Shown piece after piece: positions 29,937 to 38,117 of a stretch of 64,000 nt of DNA. Numbering within the stretch: position 1 is the stretch's first letter; every line of letters starts with the position of its first letter. The notes under the pieces were generated by a model. That model was not told where the DNA came from, made no database searches, and saw only the letters and a program-made list of their open reading frames with translations. The DNA is from Gemmataceae bacterium (lineage in GTDB: Bacteria; Planctomycetota; Planctomycetia; Gemmatales; Gemmataceae), in NCBI GenBank assembly GCA_901538445.1, contig LR594584.1, positions 2,761,586 through 2,825,585 of the forward strand. The letters are read 5' to 3'. The position numbers and the translations under genes were made by a program.

Positions 29937-31043
29937 TCAGTTCTTGGCCTTCGCGTAGCGGTGCGTCGGCACCGGGCGTCCGGGGCGGAGGCTCTGACTG
30001 GTCCGGAACTCGGCCCCCACCCCGGCCCTCGCGCACGCGGCGGTCACCACTTTCTGCACCTCGGCTTCGAGCACCGCGGGGTCGATCGCGACGCGGGCGT
30101 TCACGATGAGATCGGCCTCCCGCGGGGTGATGTTCGAAGGTAGCGAGAGCTTTGCCGCGGTGTCGTTGCTGACGACGTTGCCGACCGCGAACGCGCCCGC
30201 GTCGTCCATCCCGATGAGCTTGAGGTGCGCCACCTCACCGCCGAGGTCGCGGCACACGCTCGCGAGTTCGGCGAGGATGGCCGTGAGAAGTGCGTCGAGG
30301 TCGAACGGCGCGGCGGCCGTGAGGCGGGCGGTCGCGTTCAGCCAGCCGAGTTCGGCCTCGCCATCGGCGTAGGTGTCGTAGTCGATGTCGAGGATCTTGC
30401 GGCCGAACCCGCCGGTCTGCGACAAGAGTTCCGTGAGCGCGTCGAACCCCTCGCCGGTCGCGGCGCTGACCTTCAGCACCGGCGTGCCGGGGAACTGCTC
30501 GCCGACGAGCCTCACGAGTTCGGTCTGCTGCTGCGGGGCGAGTTCGTCTGCCCGGTTGATGAGGATCGCGTCGGCCTCTTCGAGCTGCTTCTTGAAGATG
30601 TACGCGGCCTTCGGGCTGAACCCGCCGGCCTGCTGGTTCTTCAGGATGCGCGTCCCGTGGCTCGGCTTGAACAGCACCGCGTACGGCGCGACCTCGAACT
30701 GACCGGCGTAAAGGTCCTTCAGTGGTTGCACGACGGTGGCGACGAGGTCGGTGCAGCTCCCGACCGGTTCGGCGAGGATTACGTCGGGCCGCTCGGCCGC
30801 TTGCAGCGAGCCGACCCGTGACACGAGGTCGTCGAACCGGCAGCAGAAGCACGCGCCGGGCACCTCCTCGACGGCGAGCCCCTGGTTCCGGAACGTGTTC
30901 GTGTCCACGAGGTCGTGCGCCTGGTCGTTGGTGACGACGCCGACGCGCTTGCCCTGGGCCGCGTACATCTTCGCGAGCCGCCCGAGCGTGGTGGTCTTCC
31001 CGGCCCCCAGGAACCCGCCGATCATTACGAATCGTACCGCCAT
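29937..31043 (-). CDS. CobW/COG0523-family GTPase
   Basis: A 368-residue P-loop GTPase of the CobW/UreG/HypB superfamily. The P-loop is GGFLGAGKTT (about residues 8-17); the metal-binding motif CFCC lies near 66-69 (GACFCCRFDD); INRADEL provides the guanine-specificity region. COG0523 proteins act as metal chaperones or insertases for zinc, cobalt or other metals. The metal here is not evident, and no zinc-regulator site was recognised upstream. CGGAGA precedes the ATG at 31043. It is divergent from the oxidoreductase gene. Confidence 0.9.
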   Translation of the reverse strand: MAVRFVMIGGFLGAGKTTTLGRLAKMYAAQGKRVGVVTNDQAHDLVDTNTFRNQGLAVEEVPGACFCCRFDDLVSRVGSLQAAERPDVILAEPVGSCTDLVATVVQPLKDLYAGQFEVAPYAVLFKPSHGTRILKNQQAGGFSPKAAYIFKKQLEEADAILINRADELAPQQQTELVRLVGEQFPGTPVLKVSAATGEGFDALTELLSQTGGFGRKILDIDYDTYADGEAELGWLNATARLTAAAPFDLDALLTAILAELASVCRDLGGEVAHLKLIGMDDAGAFAVGNVVSNDTAAKLSLPSNITPREADLIVNARVAIDPAVLEAEVQKVVTAACARAGVGAEFRTSQSLRPGRPVPTHRYAKAKN

Positions 31044-31109
31044 TTGTACAATCTCCGAACGTTCCGGTGGGGAGTCAGTCTAGCCCCGCGGCTCACGGTG
31101 GTCACCGAC

Positions 31110-32411
31110 ATGAAGCCGATTCGCCTGATGACCCTGGCACCGGGGCACTTCCACGCCGCGCTCGTGCAGAAGCGAATGGTCCCCGGGATCACCCCGCGGA
31201 ACTACGTGTACGCCCCGCTCGACGCCGACACGGTCGCGTACCTGGACCGGCTCGCGGCGTTCAACACCCGGGCCGAGAACCCGACGGCGTGGGAAGTGGA
31301 CCTCCGGGCGAGCGAGGGCTGGCTGGATCGGTTCGAGCGCGAGCAGCCGGGCAACGTCGTGTTCCTCTCGGGCCGGAACAGCCCGAAGATCGACCTAATG
31401 CGGCTCGCGGTCCGGAACAACCTGCACGTGATCGCCGACAAGCCGTGGGTGATCGAGTACACGGACTTCCCGAAGGTCGAAGAGTTGTACCGCGAAACCG
31501 ACCTGCGGGACGTGCTGGTGTGCGACGTGATGACGGAGCGGCACGAGGTCACGAACCAACTGGTGCGCGAGTTCGTCCGCGACGGCTACATCTTCGGGAA
31601 GTGGCAGTCGGGGACCGCATCGCAGCCGGCCCTCACACTGGAGAGCCGGCACTTCCTGCGGAAGACCGTGGCGGGCCGGCCGTTCGTGCGGCCGTGGTGG
31701 TGGTTCGACCCGGCCATCGCCGGCGAGTCGCTTGCCGACGTCGGCACCCACCTCGCGGACCTCGCGCTCTGGTTCGTCTCGCCGGACCGCATGATCAACT
31801 ACCGGTCCGACGTCCACCACCTCGCGGCCGAGGCGTGGCCGCTGCTGCTCTCCGAGGACGAGTTCTGTGTCCTGACCGCCCTCCCACGCTACCCCGAGGC
31901 GCTGGCGTCGCGCGTCGTGAACGAGCAACTCTACTACGCCGGGAACAACAGCGTGACGCTCGCCCTCGCGGGGGTCCACGTCAAGCTGGCCACGACCTGG
32001 GAGTTCGAGGCACCCGCCGGCGGGGCGGACACGCACATGGTGACCGCACTCGGAACGCACTCGAGGATCGAGGTGCGGCACGACCCGACCGGCGCGCCCG
32101 AGGTGTACCTCGCGGCAACCAACCCGGCCGACCACCCGGAACTGTTCAAGCGGCTCGCGTCCAGGTGCGAGCTGATGCGGGGCCGGCTCCCGGGGATCTC
32201 GGCGACGGACCGCGGCACCGAAATCAAGGTGGAGATCCCCGACGCACTGCGGACGACGCACGAGGACCACTTCGCGACCGTGATGGACGAGTTCGTGCGG
32301 TACTTCCACAACCCCCGTGCGGTCCCCGCGTGGGAGCGGCCCAACACGCTCGGGAAGTATTACATCACCACGAAGGCGATCGAGATGGCCCGCAACAAGC
32401 CGCCGGCGTGA
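31110..32411 (+). CDS. Gfo/Idh/MocA-type oxidoreductase with Oxidoreduct_C domain
   Basis: A 433-residue protein. The N-terminal half has a degenerate NAD(P)-binding fold (LMTLAPGHFHAALVQ, VVFLSGRNSPKIDLM, HVIADKPWVIE with the conserved Lys-Pro). The C-terminal half matches the putative oxidoreductase C-terminal domain, with GESLADVGTHLADLALWFV. The family oxidises or reduces sugars and sugar derivatives, substrate unknown here. ATG 31110 is the plausible start. It ends 9 bp before inverted repeat element C. Confidence 0.85.
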   Translation: MKPIRLMTLAPGHFHAALVQKRMVPGITPRNYVYAPLDADTVAYLDRLAAFNTRAENPTAWEVDLRASEGWLDRFEREQPGNVVFLSGRNSPKIDLMRLAVRNNLHVIADKPWVIEYTDFPKVEELYRETDLRDVLVCDVMTERHEVTNQLVREFVRDGYIFGKWQSGTASQPALTLESRHFLRKTVAGRPFVRPWWWFDPAIAGESLADVGTHLADLALWFVSPDRMINYRSDVHHLAAEAWPLLLSEDEFCVLTALPRYPEALASRVVNEQLYYAGNNSVTLALAGVHVKLATTWEFEAPAGGADTHMVTALGTHSRIEVRHDPTGAPEVYLAATNPADHPELFKRLASRCELMRGRLPGISATDRGTEIKVEIPDALRTTHEDHFATVMDEFVRYFHNPRAVPAWERPNTLGKYYITTKAIEMARNKPPA

Positions 32412-32420
32412 GCGCCTGAG

Positions 32421-32541
32421 CCTCGGACCCGGGGCGTTGCCCCGGGCTCAGGTTGTCGCAGGCCTTCAGCCTGCAAGGCCCCGGTGATGCCCCCGAAGTG
32501 GTCGGACAATCTGAGCCCGGGGCAACGCCCCGGGTCCGAGG
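32421..32541. repeat. Inverted repeat element C (31-bp perfect arms)
   Basis: Positions 32421-32451 and 32511-32541 are exact reverse complements. Each arm is itself palindromic (CCCGGGGCGTTGCCCCGGG within the left arm), so the element can fold as one long stem or two small hairpins. The 59-base loop contains a third small hairpin (GCAGG...CCTGC). It fills most of the 181-bp gap between the oxidoreductase and SDR stop codons. Confidence 0.9.
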
Positions 32542-32592
32542 CCGGGTGTGCGAACCGCGATTCACTCGGGGAGCGCGCTCCCCCGCGGAAGC

Positions 32593-33378
32593 TCAAGCCT
32601 CCGCACCGGTCGGCCAGGTTTCGGTCGGCTCCCACCCGAGTAGCCGCTTGCTCTCGGACAGGTCGTAGCGGAGCGCGTGCGTGTGCCGGCTCGTCGCGTA
32701 CAGCACCGCGAACGGCGGGAGGGAATCGGTCTCGACGGACGCCGCAAAGAACCGGCCCGCGTCGCCGGGGCTGATGAACACGTCCTGGAACAGGTCGCTC
32801 CCGCGGATCTCGGCCACCTGCCCGGCGTCCCGGGGGCACCACCCGATCCGCACCGCCAGCACTTCGAGCCCGTGCTCCTTCGCGTACACCTGCCCGAGCG
32901 CCTCGAGGAACACCTTGGTGCAGGCGTAGAGGTACCGCGGCCGCGGCGGCGACTCGACGGTCACCGGCGTGTTGCCGGCGAGCAGGTGCCCGGCGATCAC
33001 CTGCCCCGTGCTGGCGAGGATCACGCGCCTCACGCCGAGCGTGCGGGCCGCTTCCATCACCTGGTACGGCCCGACGATGTTGTTCGGCACGAGTTCGGAA
33101 ACAAAGTTGTCGCCGTCGTTGGGGGGCGTGCCGCGTGGATAGTTCGTGTCGTCGGGCGTCGCGGCGAGGTGGATGATCGCGTCGGCACCCGTTGCGGCGG
33201 CCCGGAGCGCGGCAACGTCGGTGAGCGTGCCCACGATCGATTGCTCGGCGGGGACGCCCGGCGTGGGGCGAACATCGAAGCTGATGACCGTGTGCCCGCG
33301 GTCGACGAGCGCCACAACGGCCGCCCGCCCGATGCGACCGGCCGACCCCGTCACGAGAATGCGTTGTGCGGTTTTCAT
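32593..33378 (-). CDS. NAD-dependent epimerase/dehydratase (extended SDR)
   Basis: A 261-residue extended short-chain dehydrogenase/reductase. The Rossmann motif GSAGRIG is at about residues 11-17, IIHLAA near 67-72, and the catalytic Tyr-Lys pair in YACTK near 150-154. Its size and pattern resemble uronate dehydrogenase-like sugar enzymes. It is divergent from a cytoplasmic-pathway-like amidohydrolase across a 105-bp gap, so the two could act on related sugar lactones, which is inference. No clear ribosome site precedes the ATG. Confidence 0.85.
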   Translation of the reverse strand: MKTAQRILVTGSAGRIGRAAVVALVDRGHTVISFDVRPTPGVPAEQSIVGTLTDVAALRAAATGADAIIHLAATPDDTNYPRGTPPNDGDNFVSELVPNNIVGPYQVMEAARTLGVRRVILASTGQVIAGHLLAGNTPVTVESPPRPRYLYACTKVFLEALGQVYAKEHGLEVLAVRIGWCPRDAGQVAEIRGSDLFQDVFISPGDAGRFFAASVETDSLPPFAVLYATSRHTHALRYDLSESKRLLGWEPTETWPTGAEA

Positions 33379-33448
33379 GCGGGTGTTGTATGTGCGATCG
33401 GTCGCGTCACGCGGCGGCGAAACCGTTTCCCCGACCCCACCGGGCCGG

Positions 33449-33454
33449 TATACT
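33449..33454 (+). promoter_or_regulatory. Candidate -10 box (TATACT) for the amidohydrolase gene
   Basis: TATACT at 33449-33454 lies 30 bases before the ATG, giving an expected leader of about 23 bases. No good -35 box is visible. The same hexamer occurs before the LRR gene at 25141-25146. Confidence 0.4.
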
Positions 33455-33483
33455 GCGGCAAACCCTCACCCCGGGACGATTCG

Positions 33484-34443
33484 ATGAACCGCCGCGACTT
33501 CCTGGCCGCCTCCGCGGCCGCCGCCGCTCTCCCGCTCTCCCCCGCACACGCCGAGGACAAACCCGTGCTCCCGATCGTCGATACGCACCAGCACCTCTGG
33601 GACCTCGAGAAGCTCAAGCTCGCGTGGTTCGACCCGAAGACCCCCGAGGGGAAGATCCTCGGCCACAGCTTCACCCCGAAGGAGTACGCCGAGGCGACGA
33701 AGGGCGTCGGCGTGGTGAAGGCCGTGTACATGGAGGTGGACGTCGTCCCCGAGCAGCAGCAGGCCGAGGCCGATTACATCGTCGAGTTGTGCGAGAGCAA
33801 GAAGTCGGTGACCTGTGCCGCGGTCGTTTCGGGCCGCCCAAACTCCGACTGGTTCGAGAAGTACGCGAAGCAGTTCAAGGGCCACAAGTACGTGAAGGGC
33901 ATCCGCCAGGTGCTGCACGTCAAGGACGCGCCGGCGGGGTACGCGCTCGAGGACAAGTTCGTCAAGGGGATCAAGCTCCTGGGCGACCTCGGGCTGAGCT
34001 TCGACCTGTGCGTGCGGCCGGCCGAACTGCCGGACTTCGGGAAGCTCATCGACCGGTGCCCGAACACGCGGTTCATCCTCGACCACTGCGGGAACGCGAA
34101 CCTGAAGCACACGCCGGCCGAGCGCGAGCAGTGGAAGAAGGACATGGCCGAGATCGCGAAGAAGAAGAACCTGGTGTGCAAGGTGAGCGGGTTCATCGCC
34201 AGCGCCCCGGCCCGCGGCAAGTGGACCGTGGACGACCTCGCCCCGGTGGTGAACCACACACTCGACGTGTTCGGCCCGGACCGCGTCATGTTCGGCGGCG
34301 ACTGGCCCGTGTGCCTGCTCGGCGTCGAGAAGTACGCCGACTGGCCGACCGCCCTCAAGACCATCGTGAAGGACCGCCCCGAGGAACAGCAGAAGAAGCT
34401 GTTCCACGATAATGCGGTCAAGTTCTACGGGCTGGATTCTTGA
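33484..34443 (+). CDS. Exported amidohydrolase-2 family TIM-barrel hydrolase
   Basis: A 319-residue metal-dependent hydrolase. The Tat-type signal MNRRDFLAASAAAAALPLSP predicts export. Barrel landmarks are DTHQHLWD (metal-binding HxH), HCGNAN, and FGGDWPVCLL with the conserved Asp. Members hydrolyse sugar lactones or decarboxylate aromatic acids; with the divergent SDR nearby, a lactonase role is possible but unproven. GGGACGA is a weak ribosome site. The convergent pseudopilin gene begins its stop 65 bp downstream. Confidence 0.88.
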   Translation: MNRRDFLAASAAAAALPLSPAHAEDKPVLPIVDTHQHLWDLEKLKLAWFDPKTPEGKILGHSFTPKEYAEATKGVGVVKAVYMEVDVVPEQQQAEADYIVELCESKKSVTCAAVVSGRPNSDWFEKYAKQFKGHKYVKGIRQVLHVKDAPAGYALEDKFVKGIKLLGDLGLSFDLCVRPAELPDFGKLIDRCPNTRFILDHCGNANLKHTPAEREQWKKDMAEIAKKKNLVCKVSGFIASAPARGKWTVDDLAPVVNHTLDVFGPDRVMFGGDWPVCLLGVEKYADWPTALKTIVKDRPEEQQKKLFHDNAVKFYGLDS

Positions 34444-34508
34444 GGACGCACGGGCGGGGCCGGCGGCAGAAAGGCAAAAAGCGTCAGCCGCCGGGCACGC
34501 CGCTGTCG

Positions 34509-35393
34509 TCAGTAGTCCCCCGGCAGGTCGCCTGCGGCCGGGGTGCAGAGCGCCCACCACGTGTCGCCCGAGATCCCCGACGTGAGGGACCGCACGCTCG
34601 CGTCGGCCAGCGAGACGTTCAGCACCGAGTGCATGCTCATGGCACGGTAGTCGGTACGGCTGAACGGGGTCGGGTTGAGCAGGAACTTCGACCCAGGGCC
34701 CGTGGACCACGCACCGAAAACCGGTTGGCCGTCGTCCAGGCTGTCCCACCGGAAGATTACCGTCGCCATCTTGTCGGCGTGCAGGATCGTGCTGGACGTG
34801 CCGTCGGAAAACTCGGTCGGGATGCGCTTCTTGCCCTCGAACCGCGGCCAGTAGTGGGTCGTGCTCGCGATTCCGTAGGCACCGGTGAACGAGTTCCCGT
34901 GTGGCGCACTCGACATCCCGACCAGACTGGGGCCGTTCGAGACGGCCTGGAAGTTGACCGCGTACGACCCGCCGTTCCAGCCGATGGCCTTCACCTGCTC
35001 GATGTACACGTCGGATGGGCAGATGTACGCGGGGATTGATGCTCCGAGCGCGGACGCCCCGGACACCGTCTGCGTGCTGTCGTAGATCCCGTTTACCTGG
35101 GTGGCCAGCCGGACCTTGTTGCCCTGTTCGATGTACTCGAGGATCAGAAAGAAGTGGTTCCCGAGCCCGCTGCCGTATTTCCCGAACGCGGGGGGCAGGT
35201 ACCCGTAGGTGTCGTTGCAGTTGTGGCACGCCAGGGCCATCTGCTTGAGGTTGTTGGCGCACTTGATCCGGGCGGCGGCCTCGCGGACCTTCTGCACTGC
35301 CGGGAGCAACAGCCCGATGAGGACCGCGATGATCGCGATCACGACTAACAGTTCGATGAGCGTGAACCCTCTGCGACTGGGCGACGATTTCAC
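34509..35393 (-). CDS. DUF1559 pseudopilin-like protein (second copy)
   Basis: A 294-residue protein with the prepilin-type N-terminus [21 protein letters not shown], the [17 protein letters not shown] region and a DUF1559 body containing [18 protein letters not shown] and LADASVRSL. It shares the leader and helix with the copy at 7252-8199 but the body differs widely. The start is a GTG at 35393 with a near-perfect GGAGGAG ribosome site. A consensus-like promoter lies upstream at 35477-35505. Confidence 0.92.
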   Translation of the reverse strand: MKSSPSRRGFTLIELLVVIAIIAVLIGLLLPAVQKVREAAARIKCANNLKQMALACHNCNDTYGYLPPAFGKYGSGLGNHFFLILEYIEQGNKVRLATQVNGIYDSTQTVSGASALGASIPAYICPSDVYIEQVKAIGWNGGSYAVNFQAVSNGPSLVGMSSAPHGNSFTGAYGIASTTHYWPRFEGKKRIPTEFSDGTSSTILHADKMATVIFRWDSLDDGQPVFGAWSTGPGSKFLLNPTPFSRTDYRAMSMHSVLNVSLADASVRSLTSGISGDTWWALCTPAAGDLPGDY

Positions 35394-35476
35394 ATTCTCC
35401 TCCGGTTAGCAATGGCGCTGGGCGAGCGCGTCTGCGCGTGGCGGGACACAGTGCAACGGGAGAGGAAGCCCATCAA

Positions 35477-35505
35477 ATCATTAGAGAATTGAGGAATGCT
35501 GTCAA
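35477..35505 (-). promoter_or_regulatory. Sigma-70-type promoter for the second pseudopilin gene
   Basis: On the minus strand a perfect TTGACA (35505-35500) and AATGAT (35482-35477) are separated by exactly 17 bases. Transcription would start near 35470, giving a leader of about 77 bases to the GTG start. This is the best promoter match in the window. It lies in an AT-richer patch of the 316-bp gap 35394-35709; the rest of that gap shows nothing I can assign. Confidence 0.65.
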
Positions 35506-35709
35506 CGCCTCTCGGTTGCACGTCCGCCCGCGGTGTGAGCGGTGGTTTCCCGACGGTGCGGGGTGCGCCCCGTAAACACGACTCCCGACTCCGGATCACC
35601 GAATCTTCGTGAGACGAACTTCCCACTTGCATTCCGTGGCGACTTCGGCAATGAGTGAAAGGTAGGCCGCTCCCTCTCGCGGCCGCGGCGTCAGCGCCAG
35701 GAGCCGGCC

Positions 35710-36108
35710 ATGACCGCGATCACGGGACTCACCGCCTCCCTCCTCGGGAGCCTGCTGTTCACCCTCGCGCCCGTGCCGCCGGAGGCACCGCCCGACCCGA
35801 TGGCCCGCGGCTACATGGGCATCACGGTGCAGAGCGGTGCCCTCGCCATCGAGAGCGTGCAACCGGGAATGCCGGCCGCGAAGGCCGGGTTGCAGGGCGG
35901 CGACGTTCTCGTTCGCGTCGGCACGCTCGAGCCCCGCGAGTTCGACCAGGTCGTGTCGCACATCTGCTCGTTCCGCCCGGGGGCCGTTGTCGAAATCGAG
36001 GTGCAGCGCGGCAGCGAGCGGAAGACCTTCAAGGTGAGGCTCGCGTGCCGGCCGCCGGAACTCGACCTCCCGACCCGCCAGCCGCGGCCGATCGACATCG
36101 ACGACTGA
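35710..36108 (+). CDS. Secreted PDZ-domain protein
   Basis: A 132-residue protein with an N-terminal hydrophobic signal (about residues 1-20) and one PDZ domain (about 32-110; GYMGITVQSGALAIESVQPG, PAAKAGLQGGDVLVRV). There is no protease domain, so it probably binds peptide ends at the cell envelope or regulates a protease supplied elsewhere. AGGAG at 35698-35702 supports the ATG. The next gene starts 25 bp downstream and may be in the same transcript. Confidence 0.82.
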   Translation: MTAITGLTASLLGSLLFTLAPVPPEAPPDPMARGYMGITVQSGALAIESVQPGMPAAKAGLQGGDVLVRVGTLEPREFDQVVSHICSFRPGAVVEIEVQRGSERKTFKVRLACRPPELDLPTRQPRPIDIDD

Positions 36109-36133
36109 CCGCGTTCGCGCCCCGGCACTTCTC

Positions 36134-36610
36134 ATGGACTCCCCCGCTCGCGTACCCCTCCCGCTGCTCCAGCAGCGGGAGGTCGAGGCCAAGGTGATCG
36201 CCCCGCTGTTCCACGCCTTCGCAAAGGAGGTCGGGGAACCGCGGGCGCGTGAGATCGTGGCCGGCGTGGTCCGCGACCTCGCGCGCTCGGCCGGGTGCGC
36301 CGCCGCCACCGTCGGAAACGACCTCGCGCACCTCAAGCACGTCGTCGAGAAGTGGGCCGAGAACGGCGCGCTCGAACTGGTCGTACTCCGCGACGATCAC
36401 GAGGCGTTCGAGTTCGACGTGACGCGGTGCCGGTTCGCGGAGCTGTACCACCGGCTCGGAATGGCGGACCTCGGGCCGCTGTTGTCGTGCAACCGCGACG
36501 CGGCGATGATCGAAGGGTTCAACCCCGGCATCGCCTTCACCCGCACGCAGACGATCATGGAAGGCTCACCGCACTGCAACTTCCGCTACCGAAAGAATCA
36601 GAGCGGTTAA
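36134..36610 (+). CDS. ATC hydrolase-like protein (L-2-amino-thiazoline-4-carboxylate hydrolase family)
   Basis: A 158-residue protein whose C-terminus carries the family signature GSPHCNFRYR, preceded by the hydrophobic core of the L-2-amino-thiazoline-4-carboxylic acid hydrolase-like family (VEAKVIAPLFHAFAKEVG, CRFAELYHRLGMADLG, LSCNRDAAMIEGFNP). The known activity opens a thiazoline ring to a cysteine derivative, but most members are untested. The stop codon sits inside the left arm of inverted repeat D. Confidence 0.8.
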   Translation: MDSPARVPLPLLQQREVEAKVIAPLFHAFAKEVGEPRAREIVAGVVRDLARSAGCAAATVGNDLAHLKHVVEKWAENGALELVVLRDDHEAFEFDVTRCRFAELYHRLGMADLGPLLSCNRDAAMIEGFNPGIAFTRTQTIMEGSPHCNFRYRKNQSG

Positions 36611-36730
36611 CCACAGAGTCACAGAGAACACAGAGATAGAGCCAAACACCGAGGGCAGTCACTTCTGAACAGAAGCTGCCTTCTCTGCCTTTGTCTTCCC
36701 TCTGTGCTCTCTGTGACTCTGTGGTTAACC
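36605..36730. repeat. Inverted repeat element D
   Basis: Arms 36605-36635 and 36700-36730 (31 bp, one mismatch) are rich in CACAGAG units and enclose 64 bp. The element spans the whole gap between two convergent genes and includes the stop codon of the plus-strand gene, so it may also act as a bidirectional terminator. Confidence 0.88.
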
Positions 36731-36740
36731 ATGTCTTCCT

Positions 36741-38063
36741 TCACGGCACCACCGGCTGCGTCCACGCGACCTCGACGTCGCCCTTTTCGTAGGGATTCGG
36801 GTGCTGCTTGCTCGACGTCACCTTTGCCCGGACGTACAGCTCCTTCCCCGTCATCGTGTAGCTCGGCCGCAACTCGTTCGACTCCGCGACCACCTTCCCG
36901 ATCTCGGGCGAGTAGTCGGCGGTGACCGGCAGCGGCTTGCCGTCCTTGTCGAGTTTCGGCGCGGCGTCGAGCTTCGCGTCGGCCATCGTCGCGACGAACT
37001 GCGTCTTGTACGTCACCCCCGGTTCGCCACGGATCGTCAGCCGCAGCGCGTTCCCGTCGCGCGCCACCTCGTCGAGTACGACACCGGTGGTGGCGTAAAA
37101 GTCGCCGGCCTCGAGCCCCTTCACGACCCCCTCCGCGGTGAGGTGCGGGCTCTTGACCATCACCCAACCGCGGCCCGGGTTCACCTTGCCCACGCCGAAC
37201 TCGTGGTAGCCGTGGGCGTCGTCGGTCGCCATGCCGTAGACGACGCCGAGGCCGTGCTTGCCGAGCCGCAGGGCGTTCGTGACGTCCCACACCCGCTCGC
37301 ACGAGGCGTGCGTCGCGTCGCCGTAGTTGCGAACGCCCGGGTGCCCGTTGAACACTTCGAAGTACCCGAGTTCGGGCACCGTGAGCATCTCCTCGGCCCG
37401 CACCCCCCATCCGAAGTTCGGGTGGTTCAGGAACGCGATCATCGCCCGCGCGGTCCGCTTCCGCTGGTCCGACACTTGACGCAGGTTCACGGTGATCGTC
37501 TCGATCGCGTCCTTCCCGTCGAGCGGCTTGAGCGCGTCGCGGACGTTGATCCAGTTCATGTGGATCGGCCGCTTGGCGAAGCTGTGCGTGATCTCCTCGC
37601 TCGGAATGAGCATGAACTTGCCGGGCTCGTCGAACAGCGAGCGGAACTCGGACAGCGGCTTGAGCCGGACCTGCTTCTTGTCGCCGAGGGTGCGGTACTC
37701 GGCCCACCGCGGCCCGAACCGCTCGGCGTACTTCTTGACGGCGAGCTTGCGGGTGGGGGTGCTCTCGGCGTCACTCCACTTCTCGCCCTCGGCGAGCACG
37801 TTGTGTTCGGTGAGCGCGAGGAAGTGGTAGCCGTGCGCCTTGTACCAGTCGGCGACCATCTCGGGGAAGTCGTCGCCGTCGCTCCAGAGCGTGTGCGTGT
37901 GGAGGTTCCCCTTCCAGTAGGCCGGGGCGGGCGGCGGGGCCGGGATCTCGGCGGCAGCGCGTGGGGCGTCACCATCGCCGCCCGGCGTCCGCACCGAGAG
38001 CGCCAGCGCGAACGCGGCGGCCGACAGGACGACCGCGGAGAGGGAGCGGGTTCCGGGCGTCAT
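36741..38063 (-). CDS. Exported PHP-domain (CehA-like) phosphoesterase
   Basis: A 440-residue protein. The signal peptide (about 1-30) is followed by a PHP metal-binding barrel: NLHTHTLWSDG (HxH), ALTEHNVL, and downstream YGDATHASCERVWD. This is a CehA/PHP-type metal-dependent hydrolase architecture. A beta-rich C-terminus (about 320-440) may be an accessory domain. GAGG precedes the ATG. It lies downstream of aceF across a terminator, so it is probably its own unit. Confidence 0.85.
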   Translation of the reverse strand: MTPGTRSLSAVVLSAAAFALALSVRTPGGDGDAPRAAAEIPAPPPAPAYWKGNLHTHTLWSDGDDFPEMVADWYKAHGYHFLALTEHNVLAEGEKWSDAESTPTRKLAVKKYAERFGPRWAEYRTLGDKKQVRLKPLSEFRSLFDEPGKFMLIPSEEITHSFAKRPIHMNWINVRDALKPLDGKDAIETITVNLRQVSDQRKRTARAMIAFLNHPNFGWGVRAEEMLTVPELGYFEVFNGHPGVRNYGDATHASCERVWDVTNALRLGKHGLGVVYGMATDDAHGYHEFGVGKVNPGRGWVMVKSPHLTAEGVVKGLEAGDFYATTGVVLDEVARDGNALRLTIRGEPGVTYKTQFVATMADAKLDAAPKLDKDGKPLPVTADYSPEIGKVVAESNELRPSYTMTGKELYVRAKVTSSKQHPNPYEKGDVEVAWTQPVVP

Positions 38064-38081
38064 GGATGGGCCTCAAGCAGA

Positions 38082-38110
38082 AGGCCCACCCGATTGCGTC
38101 GGGTGGGCCT
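38082..38110 (-). terminator. Hairpin terminator downstream of aceF
   Basis: A perfect 12-bp stem (38082-38093 with 38099-38110) and a 5-base loop lie 7 bp after the aceF stop codon on the minus strand. It separates aceF from the PHP-domain gene. Confidence 0.7.
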
Positions 38111-38117
38111 CGGTGGG

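Noticed and set aside
34460-34494. Weak CCGGCGGC/GCCGCCGG hairpin between the amidohydrolase and pseudopilin genes
   Set aside because: Only eight pairs around a 19-base loop; too weak to call a terminator with confidence.
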